Of a stretch of DNA of 64,000 nt, positions 26,803 to 35,378 are shown in pieces. Position 1 is the stretch's first letter, and every line of letters starts with the position of its first letter. The stretch spans positions 1 to 64,000 of the forward strand of contig NZ_LYWZ01000002.1 of NCBI RefSeq assembly GCF_001661965.1, given 5' to 3'. The notes beneath the pieces were generated by a model. The model made no database searches and was not told where the DNA came from. It saw only the letters and a list, made by a program, of their open reading frames with translations. The position numbers were made by a program, and so were the translations under genes. This DNA comes from Croceicoccus mobilis. GTDB taxonomy: Bacteria > Pseudomonadota > Alphaproteobacteria > Sphingomonadales > Sphingomonadaceae.

Positions 26803-28460
26803 CAGGCGCGCTCCAGCGCCTCTGCGATCAGGCGGCGCGTATTGGCAACACCGTAGAGCGCGATGAAGCTGCCCATGCGCGGCCCTTGGCTGGACCCAAG
26901 CAGCGTTTCGTACAATGCCCGGAACCAGTCGCGCAGATTGCCGAAGCCGAACTCCTCGCGCTTGCCGATTTCATAAACGGCGGTCTGCATGTCCTCGGCA
27001 GGCGTATCCTCGGCAAATCCGGCAAGATCGGCATCCAGCGCCTTCAGCGCCTCGGCCTCGTTCGCCTCTGGCGCGCGGCGCGACAGGGTGGGCGCGACGA
27101 ATGCCTCGTTATAGGCGAGCGCTGCCGTCACCAGCGCGTCAAGCTCGGGATAGTTCTCCGCCTGCGCATCCTCGACATAATTGGCGAGATAGGCCCAGAC
27201 CTGATCGCGCGTCGCCTTTGCCCCCAGCACCCCGACAAGGTTCAAGAGCAGGCCGAAGGTCACCGGCAGGCTGTCGCCCGAACCGTCAGGCAAACCCGTT
27301 TCCGTATCATGCCCGCCATTTGCGCCCAGCAAGTGCCACGCCGGATTGCCCAGTTGCTGCTCCACCGGCTGCGCGGGCAGCTTTTCGCGGAACTGCCAAT
27401 ATTCGTCGACCGCGCGCGGGATCACGCCCACGTGCAGCTGCTTGGCGCTCTTGGGATTGGCGTAAAGATAATGGCCGAGGCTTTCCTCGGTGCCGTATTC
27501 CAGCCATTCCTCGATCGTCAGGCCATTGCCCTTGGACTTTGAAATCTTCTCGCCATTCGCGTCGAGGAATAGCTCGTAGATCATGCCCTCAGGCTTCCGA
27601 GCGCCCAAAATTTTCACGATCTTGCCCGACTGGGTGACACTGTCGGTCAGGTCCTTGCCGCACATTTCGTAATCGACGCCAAGTTCCGCCCAGCGCATCG
27701 CCCAGTCGACCTTCCACTGCAGCTTGGCCTTGCCGCCAAAGATGCAGTGTTCGATCACCTCGCCCTCATCCTCGAAACGGATGATGCCGGCCTCGGCGTC
27801 CACGACCTCGATCGGGACCTGCAGCACGATGCCGCTCTTCGGGCTGACGGGCAGCACCGGGGAATAGGTCGCGCGGCGCTCTTCCCGCAGCGTCGGCAGC
27901 ATCACAGCCTGGATCGCTTCAAACCCGCGCAAAACCTTGCGTAGCCCCTCGTCGAAGGCGCCCGAATTATACCGCTCCGACGCAGAGACGAATTCATAGT
28001 CGAACCCGAAACGATCCAGAAACGCACGCAGCTTCGCATTATTATGCGCCGCGAAACTGTCGAACCCGGCGTTGAAGGGATCGGGAATGCGGCTCAGCGG
28101 ATGACCCAGATGCGCCGCCAGCACATCGCCATTGGGCACATTGTCGGGCACCTTGCGCAGGCCGTCCATGTCATCGCTGAACGCGACGAGCCGCGTCGGG
28201 TGGCCGCCGGTCAGGACCTCATAGGCGCGGCGCACGAAAGTCGTGCGCAGCACTTCCTGAAACGTGCCGATATGCGGCAGGCCACTGGGGCCATAGCCGG
28301 TTTCAAAGAACACCGGCACCAGCTCGCCCGCAGCGTTGCGCTTGCCGCCGGGAAAGCGTTTCGCAAGGCGCTGCGCTTCCTGAAAAGGCCAGGCCTTGGA
28401 ATTGGCGGCGGCAGCCTGCAGCTGCTCTGCGGTGGTCGCGATCGTGTCAGTGGTGCTCAT
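26802..28460 (-). CDS. lysK: Class I lysyl-tRNA synthetase
   Basis: The 552-residue enzyme charges tRNA-Lys. It has a class I Rossmann fold with GPSGLPHIGTF (HIGH motif) and KISKSKGNGL (KMSKS motif). Bacteria mostly use the unrelated class II enzyme; the class I form is usual in alphaproteobacteria and archaea. I place the start at 28460 (MSTTDTIATTAEQ); an upstream in-frame start at 28535 adds 25 non-conserved residues. Confidence 0.95.
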   Translation of the reverse strand: MSTTDTIATTAEQLQAAAANSKAWPFQEAQRLAKRFPGGKRNAAGELVPVFFETGYGPSGLPHIGTFQEVLRTTFVRRAYEVLTGGHPTRLVAFSDDMDGLRKVPDNVPNGDVLAAHLGHPLSRIPDPFNAGFDSFAAHNNAKLRAFLDRFGFDYEFVSASERYNSGAFDEGLRKVLRGFEAIQAVMLPTLREERRATYSPVLPVSPKSGIVLQVPIEVVDAEAGIIRFEDEGEVIEHCIFGGKAKLQWKVDWAMRWAELGVDYEMCGKDLTDSVTQSGKIVKILGARKPEGMIYELFLDANGEKISKSKGNGLTIEEWLEYGTEESLGHYLYANPKSAKQLHVGVIPRAVDEYWQFREKLPAQPVEQQLGNPAWHLLGANGGHDTETGLPDGSGDSLPVTFGLLLNLVGVLGAKATRDQVWAYLANYVEDAQAENYPELDALVTAALAYNEAFVAPTLSRRAPEANEAEALKALDADLAGFAEDTPAEDMQTAVYEIGKREEFGFGNLRDWFRALYETLLGSSQGPRMGSFIALYGVANTRRLIAEALERA

Positions 28461-28891
28461 AGTGAGGCGGGCCTTGCGTGAAAGCGATGCGAATCGCAAG
28501 TGCCATGGCGCGACAATACGTCGGAACCGCCCCATTCAACTCCTGAAACCTCCTTTCAAAATGAACCCCGGATAAACGCGCGATAAACGCCAAATGAACG
28601 CTCTCAACCGGGCCAGAAAAGCACTCGTTTCGGCGCTCGCGCCCTATGCGGGCATCGGCATCGCGCCCATATCCCGTATCGACCAGTGGCGGACGGATGG
28701 CGATCCCGCCGCCCTGATCCCAAGAAGCCGGATGGGACCGCTCGCAGTCCCCCTCCCCCTAAGCGGCGGAGCCCATCCGGCAAACTTCTCCCTTCCATTT
28801 CCTGACAGCATTTGTGGGCTTGAGGCTGGTCCTCAAATGCCTAGGCTCTGCCCTGCCCGCACCACCCGCGGGCTTGGCGACAGGAGCAGAT
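28461..28891. other. Intergenic region between lysK and the lipoprotein gene
   Basis: About 430 bp separate these divergent genes. Open frames here (for example the plus-strand frame from 28594) have no recognisable protein features, and I do not call them. It must hold both promoters. No RNA gene was recognised. Confidence 0.4.
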
Positions 28892-29305
28892 ATGCGCGGT
28901 TTCCTCTTTGCGGCTCTTACGATGCCCATGCTGGCGGGATGCACCATGGATGACGGCATGGCCGAAGCCGGCGTGCCGCTGCCGGTGTGCCCGGCGGAAA
29001 CGCGCGGCTGGAACGCGTTCATCAATGCCATGCCGGGGCCGGGTTCGACGCCGACGCTGATCGTGACCGGACAGGCGCTGGTGCCCGATGGCGCGGCGGC
29101 GGTGCTGGTCGCGGGGCCGACGGACCGGATGATGCCGCCGGGGCAGCGCGCCACTTTGTCGCTTAGCCCTGCGCCGGATGCGGCGGGCGGCTGGGTCGAT
29201 GTGCGCATGGAGATAAAGCCGGCATTGCCTGAATATCGCGCAGTGATGATCGCCTGCGACGGGGAGCCGGTGGCCGAGATCGCCGAAATCGAAACGGCGG
29301 TCTGA
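28892..29305 (+). CDS. Small putative lipoprotein, unknown function
   Basis: The ATG at 28892 has AGGAG 5-6 nt upstream. The 137-residue product has a short signal peptide with lipobox LAGC (C16 or C17) and then a compact globular stretch with two further cysteines (PVCPAE and IACDGE) that could pair. No domain was recognised. The stop overlaps the ppk2 start by one base. Confidence 0.72.
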   Translation: MRGFLFAALTMPMLAGCTMDDGMAEAGVPLPVCPAETRGWNAFINAMPGPGSTPTLIVTGQALVPDGAAAVLVAGPTDRMMPPGQRATLSLSPAPDAAGGWVDVRMEIKPALPEYRAVMIACDGEPVAEIAEIETAV

Positions 29306-30084
29306 TGGCCATCAAGAAGAAGGAATACGAATCCGCTCTCGACGATCTGTGTCTTGAGCTGGTCGGCATGGCGCGCTGGGCGCGGGCGAAGGGGGAGCGG
29401 ATCGTGGTGCTCTTCGAAGGGCGCGATACCGCCGGCAAGGGCGGCGCGATCAAGGCGATTCACAATTGCCTCGACCCGCGGCAATGCCGGGTGGCGGCGC
29501 TGCCCAAGCCTTCGGACGAGCAGCAGGGGCAGTGGTATTTCCAGCGCTATATCCAATATCTGCCGACCGCGGGCGACATCACATTGTTCGACCGCAGCTG
29601 GTATAATCGCGCCGGCGTCGAACGGGTCATGGGCTGGGCGAGCAAGGAAGAGGTCGCGGCGTTTTTCCGCGCCGTGCCGGTGTTCGAAAAGATGCTGGTC
29701 GACGATGGCATCCGTCTCTTCAAATATTGGCTGAGCTGCGATCAGGCGCATCAGGAAGAGCGGTTCAGGGAGCGGCTCGACGATCCGCTGAAGCGGTGGA
29801 AATTATCGTCCACCGATGTCGCGGCGCGGTCGAAATATGCCGACTATACCAAGGCGCGGGAGGCGATTTTTGCTGAGACGCATACGGGCTGGGCGCCGTG
29901 GACGATGGTGGATTTCAACGACCAGAAACGCGGGCGGCTGACGCTGATCCGCGATCTGCTCGACCGGCTGCCTGACACATATGTCCCGCCCGAGCCGATC
30001 GACTGGCCCGAACTTGGCCACGAACCGCTGAGCGAGGGGTTCGAGCGGCTGAAGCCGATCCCGGATTTTCCGATTTCGGATTGA
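29305..30084 (+). CDS. ppk2: Polyphosphate kinase 2
   Basis: The 259-residue single-domain PPK2 transfers phosphate between polyphosphate and nucleoside diphosphates. Walker A is FEGRDTAGKGG, Walker B is ITLFDRSWYNRAGVERVMG, and the lid region is DPLKRWKLSSTDVAARSKYADYT in outline. Length and motifs fit class I PPK2 (ADP/GDP to ATP/GTP). It is co-transcribed with the lipoprotein gene upstream. Confidence 0.94.
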   Translation: MAIKKKEYESALDDLCLELVGMARWARAKGERIVVLFEGRDTAGKGGAIKAIHNCLDPRQCRVAALPKPSDEQQGQWYFQRYIQYLPTAGDITLFDRSWYNRAGVERVMGWASKEEVAAFFRAVPVFEKMLVDDGIRLFKYWLSCDQAHQEERFRERLDDPLKRWKLSSTDVAARSKYADYTKAREAIFAETHTGWAPWTMVDFNDQKRGRLTLIRDLLDRLPDTYVPPEPIDWPELGHEPLSEGFERLKPIPDFPISD

Positions 30085-30557
30085 GGCGCGCTTAAGGTGA
30101 CACCCGCTGGTCAGGGTTACACTGGCCGGACAGGCGTTACCCTTCCCCTGGGGGCAGGGTGACATAAGTGACATGTCCTACAACGGGCGTCACCCGGCTG
30201 TATCCCGCAGGAATGCCGGGGTTTGCGGGGTTTGGGTGACACATGGCGCCCAAAGGGAAAAATTTGCAGATGATTTTGGGGGCGCTGCGGGGCGCGTCTT
30301 TGCGGCGCAAGCCCGACCCTTTCGCGCGCGTGCGCCGGGGCCGGGTTTTGCCCTCATGCGCTGACGAGGGGCTGACGATGGGAAGGAGCCAGCGTCGGCT
30401 ATGGCAGGGCGTGGGGGTGTAGGAAAGTTGATATAAACGAGATCACAATTTTAATGCCAAGGGGTGTTGAAAACATATTTTTCTACTATAATTAAGACGA
30501 CCCTGCGCACTCGAAGCCTCTCGCTCTGCGAAAGGCCCGTAGTAGGGCTGCGTGGGG
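30085..30557. other. Intergenic region with repeated GTGACA motifs
   Basis: The left part (30095-30245) contains several copies of GGGTGACA or its complement: ggtgacaccc, gggtgacataagtgacatg, cgtcaccc and gggtgacaca. The last 140 bp turn AT-rich, like the DUF3800 gene that follows. An open frame at 30173-30364 has no protein-like features and is not called. Confidence 0.45.
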
Positions 30558-31409
30558 TCACTTTCTCAATCCGGCAGCTTTTTTCGTCCTAGTCTCGTCC
30601 TTGATCGAGCCATTAGGGATGAAGAGCCAATGGCGATATGGGCCATCGAACCTGTCGCGACTCCCATTTTTCTCGCCCGTACTTATCCCGACGTTAAAAT
30701 GGGGATACAGTTCGAAGATCCGGTCCTTAATTGCTTTATAGACCCTTTCCTTTGCCACGGCTCTTTTCGCGCGTCGTTTTGCGGGTGGAATCGGACGAGT
30801 ATGCTTCTCATTAAGCCGCGATTGAATTCCGCCAAGCACTACATCTAATGCCTGAAGAACGTTGTGGCGTTTTGAATCAACGTCTGCGATGGCTTCATAC
30901 GGTATATTCACGCCCGCACGGCGCCACCGTGGGTTCGTCGAAAGGGAAGCTAAATACTCTTTAAACTGGTCGAACTTCTCACGATTATGCGGTATATCAT
31001 CAAGTAAAACGTTGATCGATGCACCATCTTTATCGCCAGCATATTCCAAACCGAAAGCGTGCTTGATGAATTGGTAATATAGCAGGAAGTACTCATTATC
31101 GACCTGATATTCGTCTAAAAAACGAACATGCCGGTTTTGAGTAAACATAATCCGGAACTTAATATCACCTCTTTTCACGATGTCAAAAATAGCATTTACA
31201 AACTCGATGTACTTGTCAGCATAAGGCTGCGTAATCCTCTGCCATTTTATTTCTTTCTCGCGAATACCCAACCGATCCTTGACCTCCTGCAATTCAGCAT
31301 GAAGTGCTTGCTGCTTGGAGGCTTCAATCAATGCACCGCCATAAAAATGCGAGTAAAACCTCCCCTTGGAATCTGACTCATCGCAGTAAATGATATATTG
31401 AGCGGCCAT
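30558..31409 (-). CDS. DUF3800 domain protein, horizontally acquired
   Basis: The 283-residue protein starts YIIYCDESDSKGRFYSHFYGGALI, the DUF3800 signature with the acidic DES pair expected in an RNase H-like active site. It continues with EIKWQRIT, FRIMFTQNRHVRF and DVDSKRHNVLQALDVVLGGIQ, where D and H may complete the site. The coding sequence is far more AT-rich than all neighbours. DUF3800 genes are common in defence and mobile regions; the function is unknown. It sits as a single-gene insert between ppk2 and nrdB. Confidence 0.85.
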   Translation of the reverse strand: MAAQYIIYCDESDSKGRFYSHFYGGALIEASKQQALHAELQEVKDRLGIREKEIKWQRITQPYADKYIEFVNAIFDIVKRGDIKFRIMFTQNRHVRFLDEYQVDNEYFLLYYQFIKHAFGLEYAGDKDGASINVLLDDIPHNREKFDQFKEYLASLSTNPRWRRAGVNIPYEAIADVDSKRHNVLQALDVVLGGIQSRLNEKHTRPIPPAKRRAKRAVAKERVYKAIKDRIFELYPHFNVGISTGEKNGSRDRFDGPYRHWLFIPNGSIKDETRTKKAAGLRK

Positions 31410-31470
31410 CTAAATTTGATAGCCGCTCAAATAAATCAAGCAATTGGTGTGCCGACTTAATTCACACCTA

Positions 31471-32526
31471 TCACTCCGCCGCTTCAGTATCCCCGAACAG
31501 GCCCGGACCGTCGCTCTCGACCACGTCGTTGGCACTGTCGCCCTTGGCGGCCTTGCGGCGGTTGTCGAAGTTGGACCAGACGGTGTTCCAGTCGCCGCGT
31601 GTGGCGCCCTTGGAATATTCGGTGGCGCGGGTTTCGAAGAAATTGGCGTGCTCCACGCCGTTCAGCAGCGGCGAGAGCCAGGGGAGCGGGTGCTCTTCCT
31701 GCAGATAAACGGGCTGCAGGCCCAGCTGGCCCAGACGCCAGTCCGCGATATAGCGGATGTATTTCTTGATCTCCTTGGCGCTCATGCCCGGCACCGGGCC
31801 CATTTCGAACGCAAGGTCGATGAACGCATCTTCCAGCCGCACCGTGGTCTGGCACTGGTCGATGATGTCTTCCTTGACCGATTTGGTCAGGCAGCCACGC
31901 TCGGCGCAGAACGCGTGGAACAGGCGCATGATGCCTTCGCAGTGCAGGGTTTCGTCGCGCACCGACCATGCGACGATCTGGCCCATGCCCTTCATCTTGT
32001 TGAAGCGCGGGAAGTTCATCAGCATGGCAAAGCTGCCGAACAGCTGCAGCCCCTCGGTGAAGCCGCCGAACATGGCGAGCGTGCGGGCGATATCCTCATC
32101 GCTGTCGACGCCGAAGGTCTGCAGATAGTCGTGCTTGTCCTTCAGCTCGGCATATTCGAGGAACATGCCATATTCGCTTTCGGGCATGCCGATGGTGTCG
32201 AGCAGGTGCGAGTAAGCCGCGATATGCACCGTCTCCATGTTGGAGAAGGCGGTGAGCATCATCTTCACTTCCGTAGGCTTGAACACGCGGCCGTATTTCT
32301 CGTGGTAGCAATCCTGCACCTCGACATCGGCCTGGGTGAAGAAGCGGAAAATCTGCGTCAGCAGGTTGCGTTCGTGGTCGGACAGCTTCTGCGCCCAGTC
32401 GCGGCAATCCTCGCCCAGCGGCACCTCTTCGGGCAGCCAGTGCAGCTGCTGCTGGCGCTTCCAGAAGTCATAGGCCCACGGATATTCGAACGGCTTGTAG
32501 GTCTTGCGGGCTTCAAGCAGCGACAT
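31471..32526 (-). CDS. nrdB: Ribonucleotide reductase small subunit, class Ia
   Basis: NrdB carries the diiron-tyrosyl radical needed by NrdA to make deoxynucleotides. Iron ligands are visible in FTQADVEVQDCYHEKY, SNMETVHIAAYSH (E and H) and WSVRDETLHCEG. The radical tyrosine is retained four residues after the first ligand histidine (HIAAY). I start at 32526 (MSLLEARKTYKPFEYPWAY), which is where homology begins; 32580 is an in-frame alternative adding 18 residues. Two NrdR-box-like sites lie upstream. nrdA is 2.8 kb away on the same strand. Confidence 0.94.
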   Translation of the reverse strand: MSLLEARKTYKPFEYPWAYDFWKRQQQLHWLPEEVPLGEDCRDWAQKLSDHERNLLTQIFRFFTQADVEVQDCYHEKYGRVFKPTEVKMMLTAFSNMETVHIAAYSHLLDTIGMPESEYGMFLEYAELKDKHDYLQTFGVDSDEDIARTLAMFGGFTEGLQLFGSFAMLMNFPRFNKMKGMGQIVAWSVRDETLHCEGIMRLFHAFCAERGCLTKSVKEDIIDQCQTTVRLEDAFIDLAFEMGPVPGMSAKEIKKYIRYIADWRLGQLGLQPVYLQEEHPLPWLSPLLNGVEHANFFETRATEYSKGATRGDWNTVWSNFDNRRKAAKGDSANDVVESDGPGLFGDTEAAE

Positions 32527-32603
32527 GGGGCTATGGTCCTTCGTTAGAGTGCATTTTGGCGCGGGTTCGGGCGTGGTCATCGGTGCGGCCCCCGAAAGGG
32601 CCT

Positions 32604-32619
32604 GTGCCAGATATGGGAA
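32604..32619. promoter_or_regulatory. NrdR box 1 (candidate)
   Basis: GTGCCAGATATGGGAA fits the NrdR consensus acaCwAtATaTwGtgt only in part (C..A.ATAT.G). Its centre is exactly 32 bp from the better site at 32636-32651, the spacing of paired NrdR boxes. Confidence 0.5.
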
Positions 32620-32635
32620 CGCCCCCGCTCCGAAG

Positions 32636-32651
32636 CCACAATATCTAGCAG
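32636..32651. promoter_or_regulatory. NrdR box 2 (candidate)
   Basis: CCACAATATCTAGCAG matches the core of the NrdR consensus acaCwAtATaTwGtgt at 9 of 10 central positions. It lies 110-125 bp before the nrdB start at 32526 and forms a pair with 32604-32619. Confidence 0.62.
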
Positions 32652-33035
32652 CAAATGCGGTGCCATGCGCCCCGGTGATGGCGTGAAAAAATCGTTATCA
32701 ACAGTTGGGACGAAAAGCCGCGCAAAGCCGCGCCCGCCCCCGGCTAAGCAGGCGAGAGGACGCCGGAGCAGCCTGTGGGAAAGCCCGGCATGGCGGTTTG
32801 CATGGCCCCGCGCCCGCCCCGATCGCGGCAAAAAAGTCACGCCCTGCCCCATGGTATTTACCATTCGTCGCGCCCGACTCGCCGCTCGTCGTAAAACCCT
32901 GCGAATGTGGCAGAAATCGGGCGTTTTGGACGGAACGGGAGGGGCGTTTGCGCCGTTATCCTTACAAGTCCGCCCGGTCGTGCTTTCCCCTTCGCGCCGG
33001 GCGGCACACCCAAACCGGGCAAAGGAGAAACCGCG
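32652..33035. other. Intergenic region between nrdB and a small divergent gene
   Basis: It should contain the nrdB promoter near its left edge. Open frames here have no recognisable protein. The only motif noted is an isolated TTATCAACA, close to a DnaA box, near 32694. Confidence 0.35.
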
Positions 33036-33266
33036 ATGGACAACATGACCCCGTCACAGGCCGAAGAAAAGGCCGCGACCCATGGGAATGTCACATCGCG
33101 TGAAGGCCGGTTGCCTCAGCCCAAGGGCTGGTGCGCTGGCGGCTATCTCGGCATCGCGGTCACCGGACCGCGTTCCGACATGGCCCACGGCGGATGGGCA
33201 CGGAATGGAGAGAGGAACGCGGCCAAGAGGCCCGCAAAGGACAAGAAGCGCGACGAGCGCCACTGA
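33036..33266 (+). CDS. Small basic hypothetical protein
   Basis: A 76-residue frame begins at an ATG with AAAGGAGAAA about 5 nt upstream. The product contains WCAGGYLG and AHGGWARNGERN and ends in a lysine/arginine-rich tail (AAKRPAKDKKRDERH). There is no signal peptide or known domain. The good ribosome site and a terminator about 110 bp downstream support expression; the function is unknown. Confidence 0.45.
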   Translation: MDNMTPSQAEEKAATHGNVTSREGRLPQPKGWCAGGYLGIAVTGPRSDMAHGGWARNGERNAAKRPAKDKKRDERH

Positions 33267-33376
33267 CAGATCATCAGCCCGGCCGCTCGGTCCGGCGAGG
33301 CTGAAACAAGACACAGGGCCGATATCTCATGCAGAGACAGTGCATGGCTCTTCTGGCGGTTCGGAGCCATGGACCT

Positions 33377-33413
33377 GCCCCCCTTTCGGCAACGACCGGG
33401 AGGGGGGCTTTTA
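33377..33413 (+). terminator. Rho-independent terminator
   Basis: GCCCCCCTTTCGG pairs with CCGGGAGGGGGGC (two wobble pairs) over a 6-nt loop and is followed by TTTTATA. It ends transcription from the plus strand. A second hairpin (CATGGCTC with GGAGCCATG, about 33,343-33,371) stands just before it. Confidence 0.8.
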
Positions 33414-33451
33414 TATGCGGCCTATCTCCAGAGCCCCTATTTCCAGAACCC

Positions 33452-33844
33452 CTACTTCCAGAACCAGCGCGGTTTGAGGCTGCGCTTCGACCGGTTCGCC
33501 CACATCTGGACATAGAGCCAGATGCCCGAAATCGAGAAGAAGACGAGCGCAAGGCCCGACAGCACCGAAATGGCGGTGCCTATGGGGCCGAAAGTCTCGC
33601 CCGAATGCAGGTGGTGGAACGTGCCGACCATGCCGCGAATACCGGTCGCATCCGCGCGCGGCGGCAGGCAGCGCCAGCCATCGGGGCAGGTGAACCCTTC
33701 GGGCGGGGTGGCGGCGGCGGCGGCCTCGGGCGTGACCTCTCCTGCCGGCCAGAGCACCGCGACCTGGCTGAGAAAGCCCGTCGCCGCGATCCAGAGCATG
33801 AAGATGCCGAAGAAGACAGAAATCCAGCGGTGCCATTTGCGCAT
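33452..33844 (-). CDS. Small PepSY-associated membrane protein
   Basis: The 130-residue protein has a first helix (WHRWISVFFGIFMLWIAATGFLSQ), a periplasmic loop with a two-cysteine segment (TCPDGWRCLP) and HHLHSGETFGPIG, and a last helix (AISVLSGLALVFFSISGIWLYVQMW). HRW...GF at the first helix and HxLHSG...G...S are the pattern of PepSY-TM proteins, which are often linked to iron reduction. It is a short, two-helix version. Confidence 0.78.
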   Translation of the reverse strand: MRKWHRWISVFFGIFMLWIAATGFLSQVAVLWPAGEVTPEAAAAATPPEGFTCPDGWRCLPPRADATGIRGMVGTFHHLHSGETFGPIGTAISVLSGLALVFFSISGIWLYVQMWANRSKRSLKPRWFWK

Positions 33845-34049
33845 GTGAATAATTCCAATCCAGAACCGATGCCACCGCCCTCACTCAGGCCCGGCGGCCA
33901 AACAAGCCGCGCTTTGTCGCAAGCTGTATCGCGCGTCTAGGCGAAACGTTGCGCCCACGCGATGGGTCGAGGAACGGGCAAGGGGCCGGACCGTTGTATA
34001 ATCGAACGTCAAATCAATGGGTTATTATAAAGGCCCGGAAAGGTTATCT

Positions 34050-34268
34050 ATGTTTGAGAAGCTTCGTATCAAGGAACATATGGAAGTTGCAGACGCACGC
34101 GGCCAGCATGTCGGCACCGTCGACGATGTGGAAGACAACCGCATCAAGCTGACCCGTTCGGATTCGGAAGATGGGATGCACCATTTCCTCAACCTCGACG
34201 ATGTCGAGAAGATCGACGACAACCGCGTCTATCTGAAGGAAGGCGTGCGGATTCCGCAGGGCGTCTGA
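34050..34268 (+). CDS. DUF2171 domain protein
   Basis: The 72-residue protein starts at ATG 34050 and reads FEKLRIKEHMEVADARGQHVGTVDDV, then IKLTRSDSEDGMHHFLNLDDVEKIDDNRVYL in outline, which is the DUF2171/PRC-barrel-like family pattern. These small cytosolic proteins are common in sphingomonads and appear in stress-related sets; the function is unknown. A terminator follows. Confidence 0.85.
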   Translation: MFEKLRIKEHMEVADARGQHVGTVDDVEDNRIKLTRSDSEDGMHHFLNLDDVEKIDDNRVYLKEGVRIPQGV

Positions 34269-34323
34269 CGCATTTTCGAACCGTTCCGCAGGCAGGGAAT
34301 CTCCTGCCATGCGGTAACGATAG

Positions 34324-34360
34324 GGCCCCGGCACCTGTCTTAACAGGCGCCGGGGCCTTG
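34324..34360 (+). terminator. Terminator-like hairpin after DUF2171
   Basis: A 15-bp stem GGCCCCGGCACCTGT/ACAGGCGCCGGGGCC has one mismatch and a loop of cttaa type. Only TT follows, so termination may be weak on this side; it also lies at the end of the converging gene. Confidence 0.7.
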
Positions 34361-34394
34361 TCGCGTCTGAACGCCTTCAAAGGGAGGGTAGCCC

Positions 34395-35132
34395 CTATCC
34401 CTTGCCCCACAGACGCGGGGTGATCATGCCGACGCGGTTCCGGTAATCTTCGTAGTCCTTGCCGAACACATCGACGAGATCGCGCTCCTCCATCGGGATT
34501 GCGACCAGCATATAGCTCGACAGCCCGGCGGCGAGGACGAGATGCCCCACGCTCATGTAAGGCGTGGCCCAGATGGCGATGAAGAAGCCGAGATAGAGCG
34601 GGTGCCGCACGATCTTGTACAAAAGCGGCTGGCGCAGTTTCGGATGCGGCATTTCTTTCCCGCGCCAGTGCGCCCAGGCCTGGTGCAGGCCGAACAATTC
34701 GAAATGGTTGATGAGAAACGTGCTGAACAGGACCAGCAGCCAGCCCAGCGCGAACAAAGCCTGCAATCCCGCCACCAGTACCGGCATTTCCACGTGCCAC
34801 ACATAGGCCGGGACCGGCCGCCACAGCAGCATCAGCACCAGCAGCACCAGAGAGGATGACAGCACATAGGTGCTGCGCTCCATCTCGGGCGGGATGATGC
34901 GCGTCCATGCCGCCTTGAAGCTTTTGCGCGCCATCAGCGAATGCTGGATCCCGAACAGGCCGATCAGCCCGACATCGGTCGCCAGCGCCACGCCGATATG
35001 CGCGATCGGGCCGCGATCAACGGTAAAGGGCAGCATCGGGAAATTGCCGACAAAGCCGAGGAACAACAGAAACAGGGCGAAAAACGCCGCATAGCAGATG
35101 GCGGCATAGATCATGACGAACGGCCGGGGCAT
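34395..35132 (-). CDS. mddA: Methanethiol S-methyltransferase-like integral membrane protein
   Basis: The 245-residue membrane protein has about five to six helices and the C-terminal block of MddA/NnrU/isoprenylcysteine methyltransferase-type enzymes: RHPLYLGFFIAIWATPYMSVGHLV in outline, and EERDLVDVFGKDYEDYRNRV. MddA methylates methanethiol to dimethyl sulphide with S-adenosylmethionine. The start at 35132 follows GGAGAGGGAG; an upstream in-frame start at 35180 adds 16 residues. Substrate specificity is inferred from the motif only. Confidence 0.75.
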   Translation of the reverse strand: MPRPFVMIYAAICYAAFFALFLLFLGFVGNFPMLPFTVDRGPIAHIGVALATDVGLIGLFGIQHSLMARKSFKAAWTRIIPPEMERSTYVLSSSLVLLVLMLLWRPVPAYVWHVEMPVLVAGLQALFALGWLLVLFSTFLINHFELFGLHQAWAHWRGKEMPHPKLRQPLLYKIVRHPLYLGFFIAIWATPYMSVGHLVLAAGLSSYMLVAIPMEERDLVDVFGKDYEDYRNRVGMITPRLWGKG

Positions 35133-35303
35133 GGGATGATCTCCCTCTCCACGAGCGACCCGCTGCGCGCAGCCTAGCATGGTTCGGCCCTACGCGACAT
35201 AGCGCCCGCATCCATGCAAATCAGCGGCTTAGCAGGCGGTACTTTTGTCTTCTCAATTCGGTCATCGGCCATAGGCGGATCATGGGCAGCCTGTGAGGCG
35301 CAA

Positions 35304-35345
35304 GACAAAGGGCGCGGGAGACGATCTGCCTCCCGCGCCCCTTGT
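35304..35345 (-). terminator. nrdA terminator
   Basis: A perfect 11-bp stem GGGCGCGGGAG/CTCCCGCGCCC with a 9-nt loop is followed, on the minus strand, by TTTGTCTT. It lies about 40 bp after the nrdA stop. Confidence 0.85.
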
Positions 35346-35378
35346 TTCCTGTGGCGTGCCGGTCGGGGCGAGCCCGTT

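Noticed and set aside
28594-28953. A 119-codon plus-strand frame before the lipoprotein gene
   Set aside because: It overlaps the lipoprotein start in another frame and has no conserved-looking segment.
32694-32702. TTATCAACA as a DnaA box or origin
   Set aside because: It is a single imperfect copy without further boxes or an AT-rich unwinding region.
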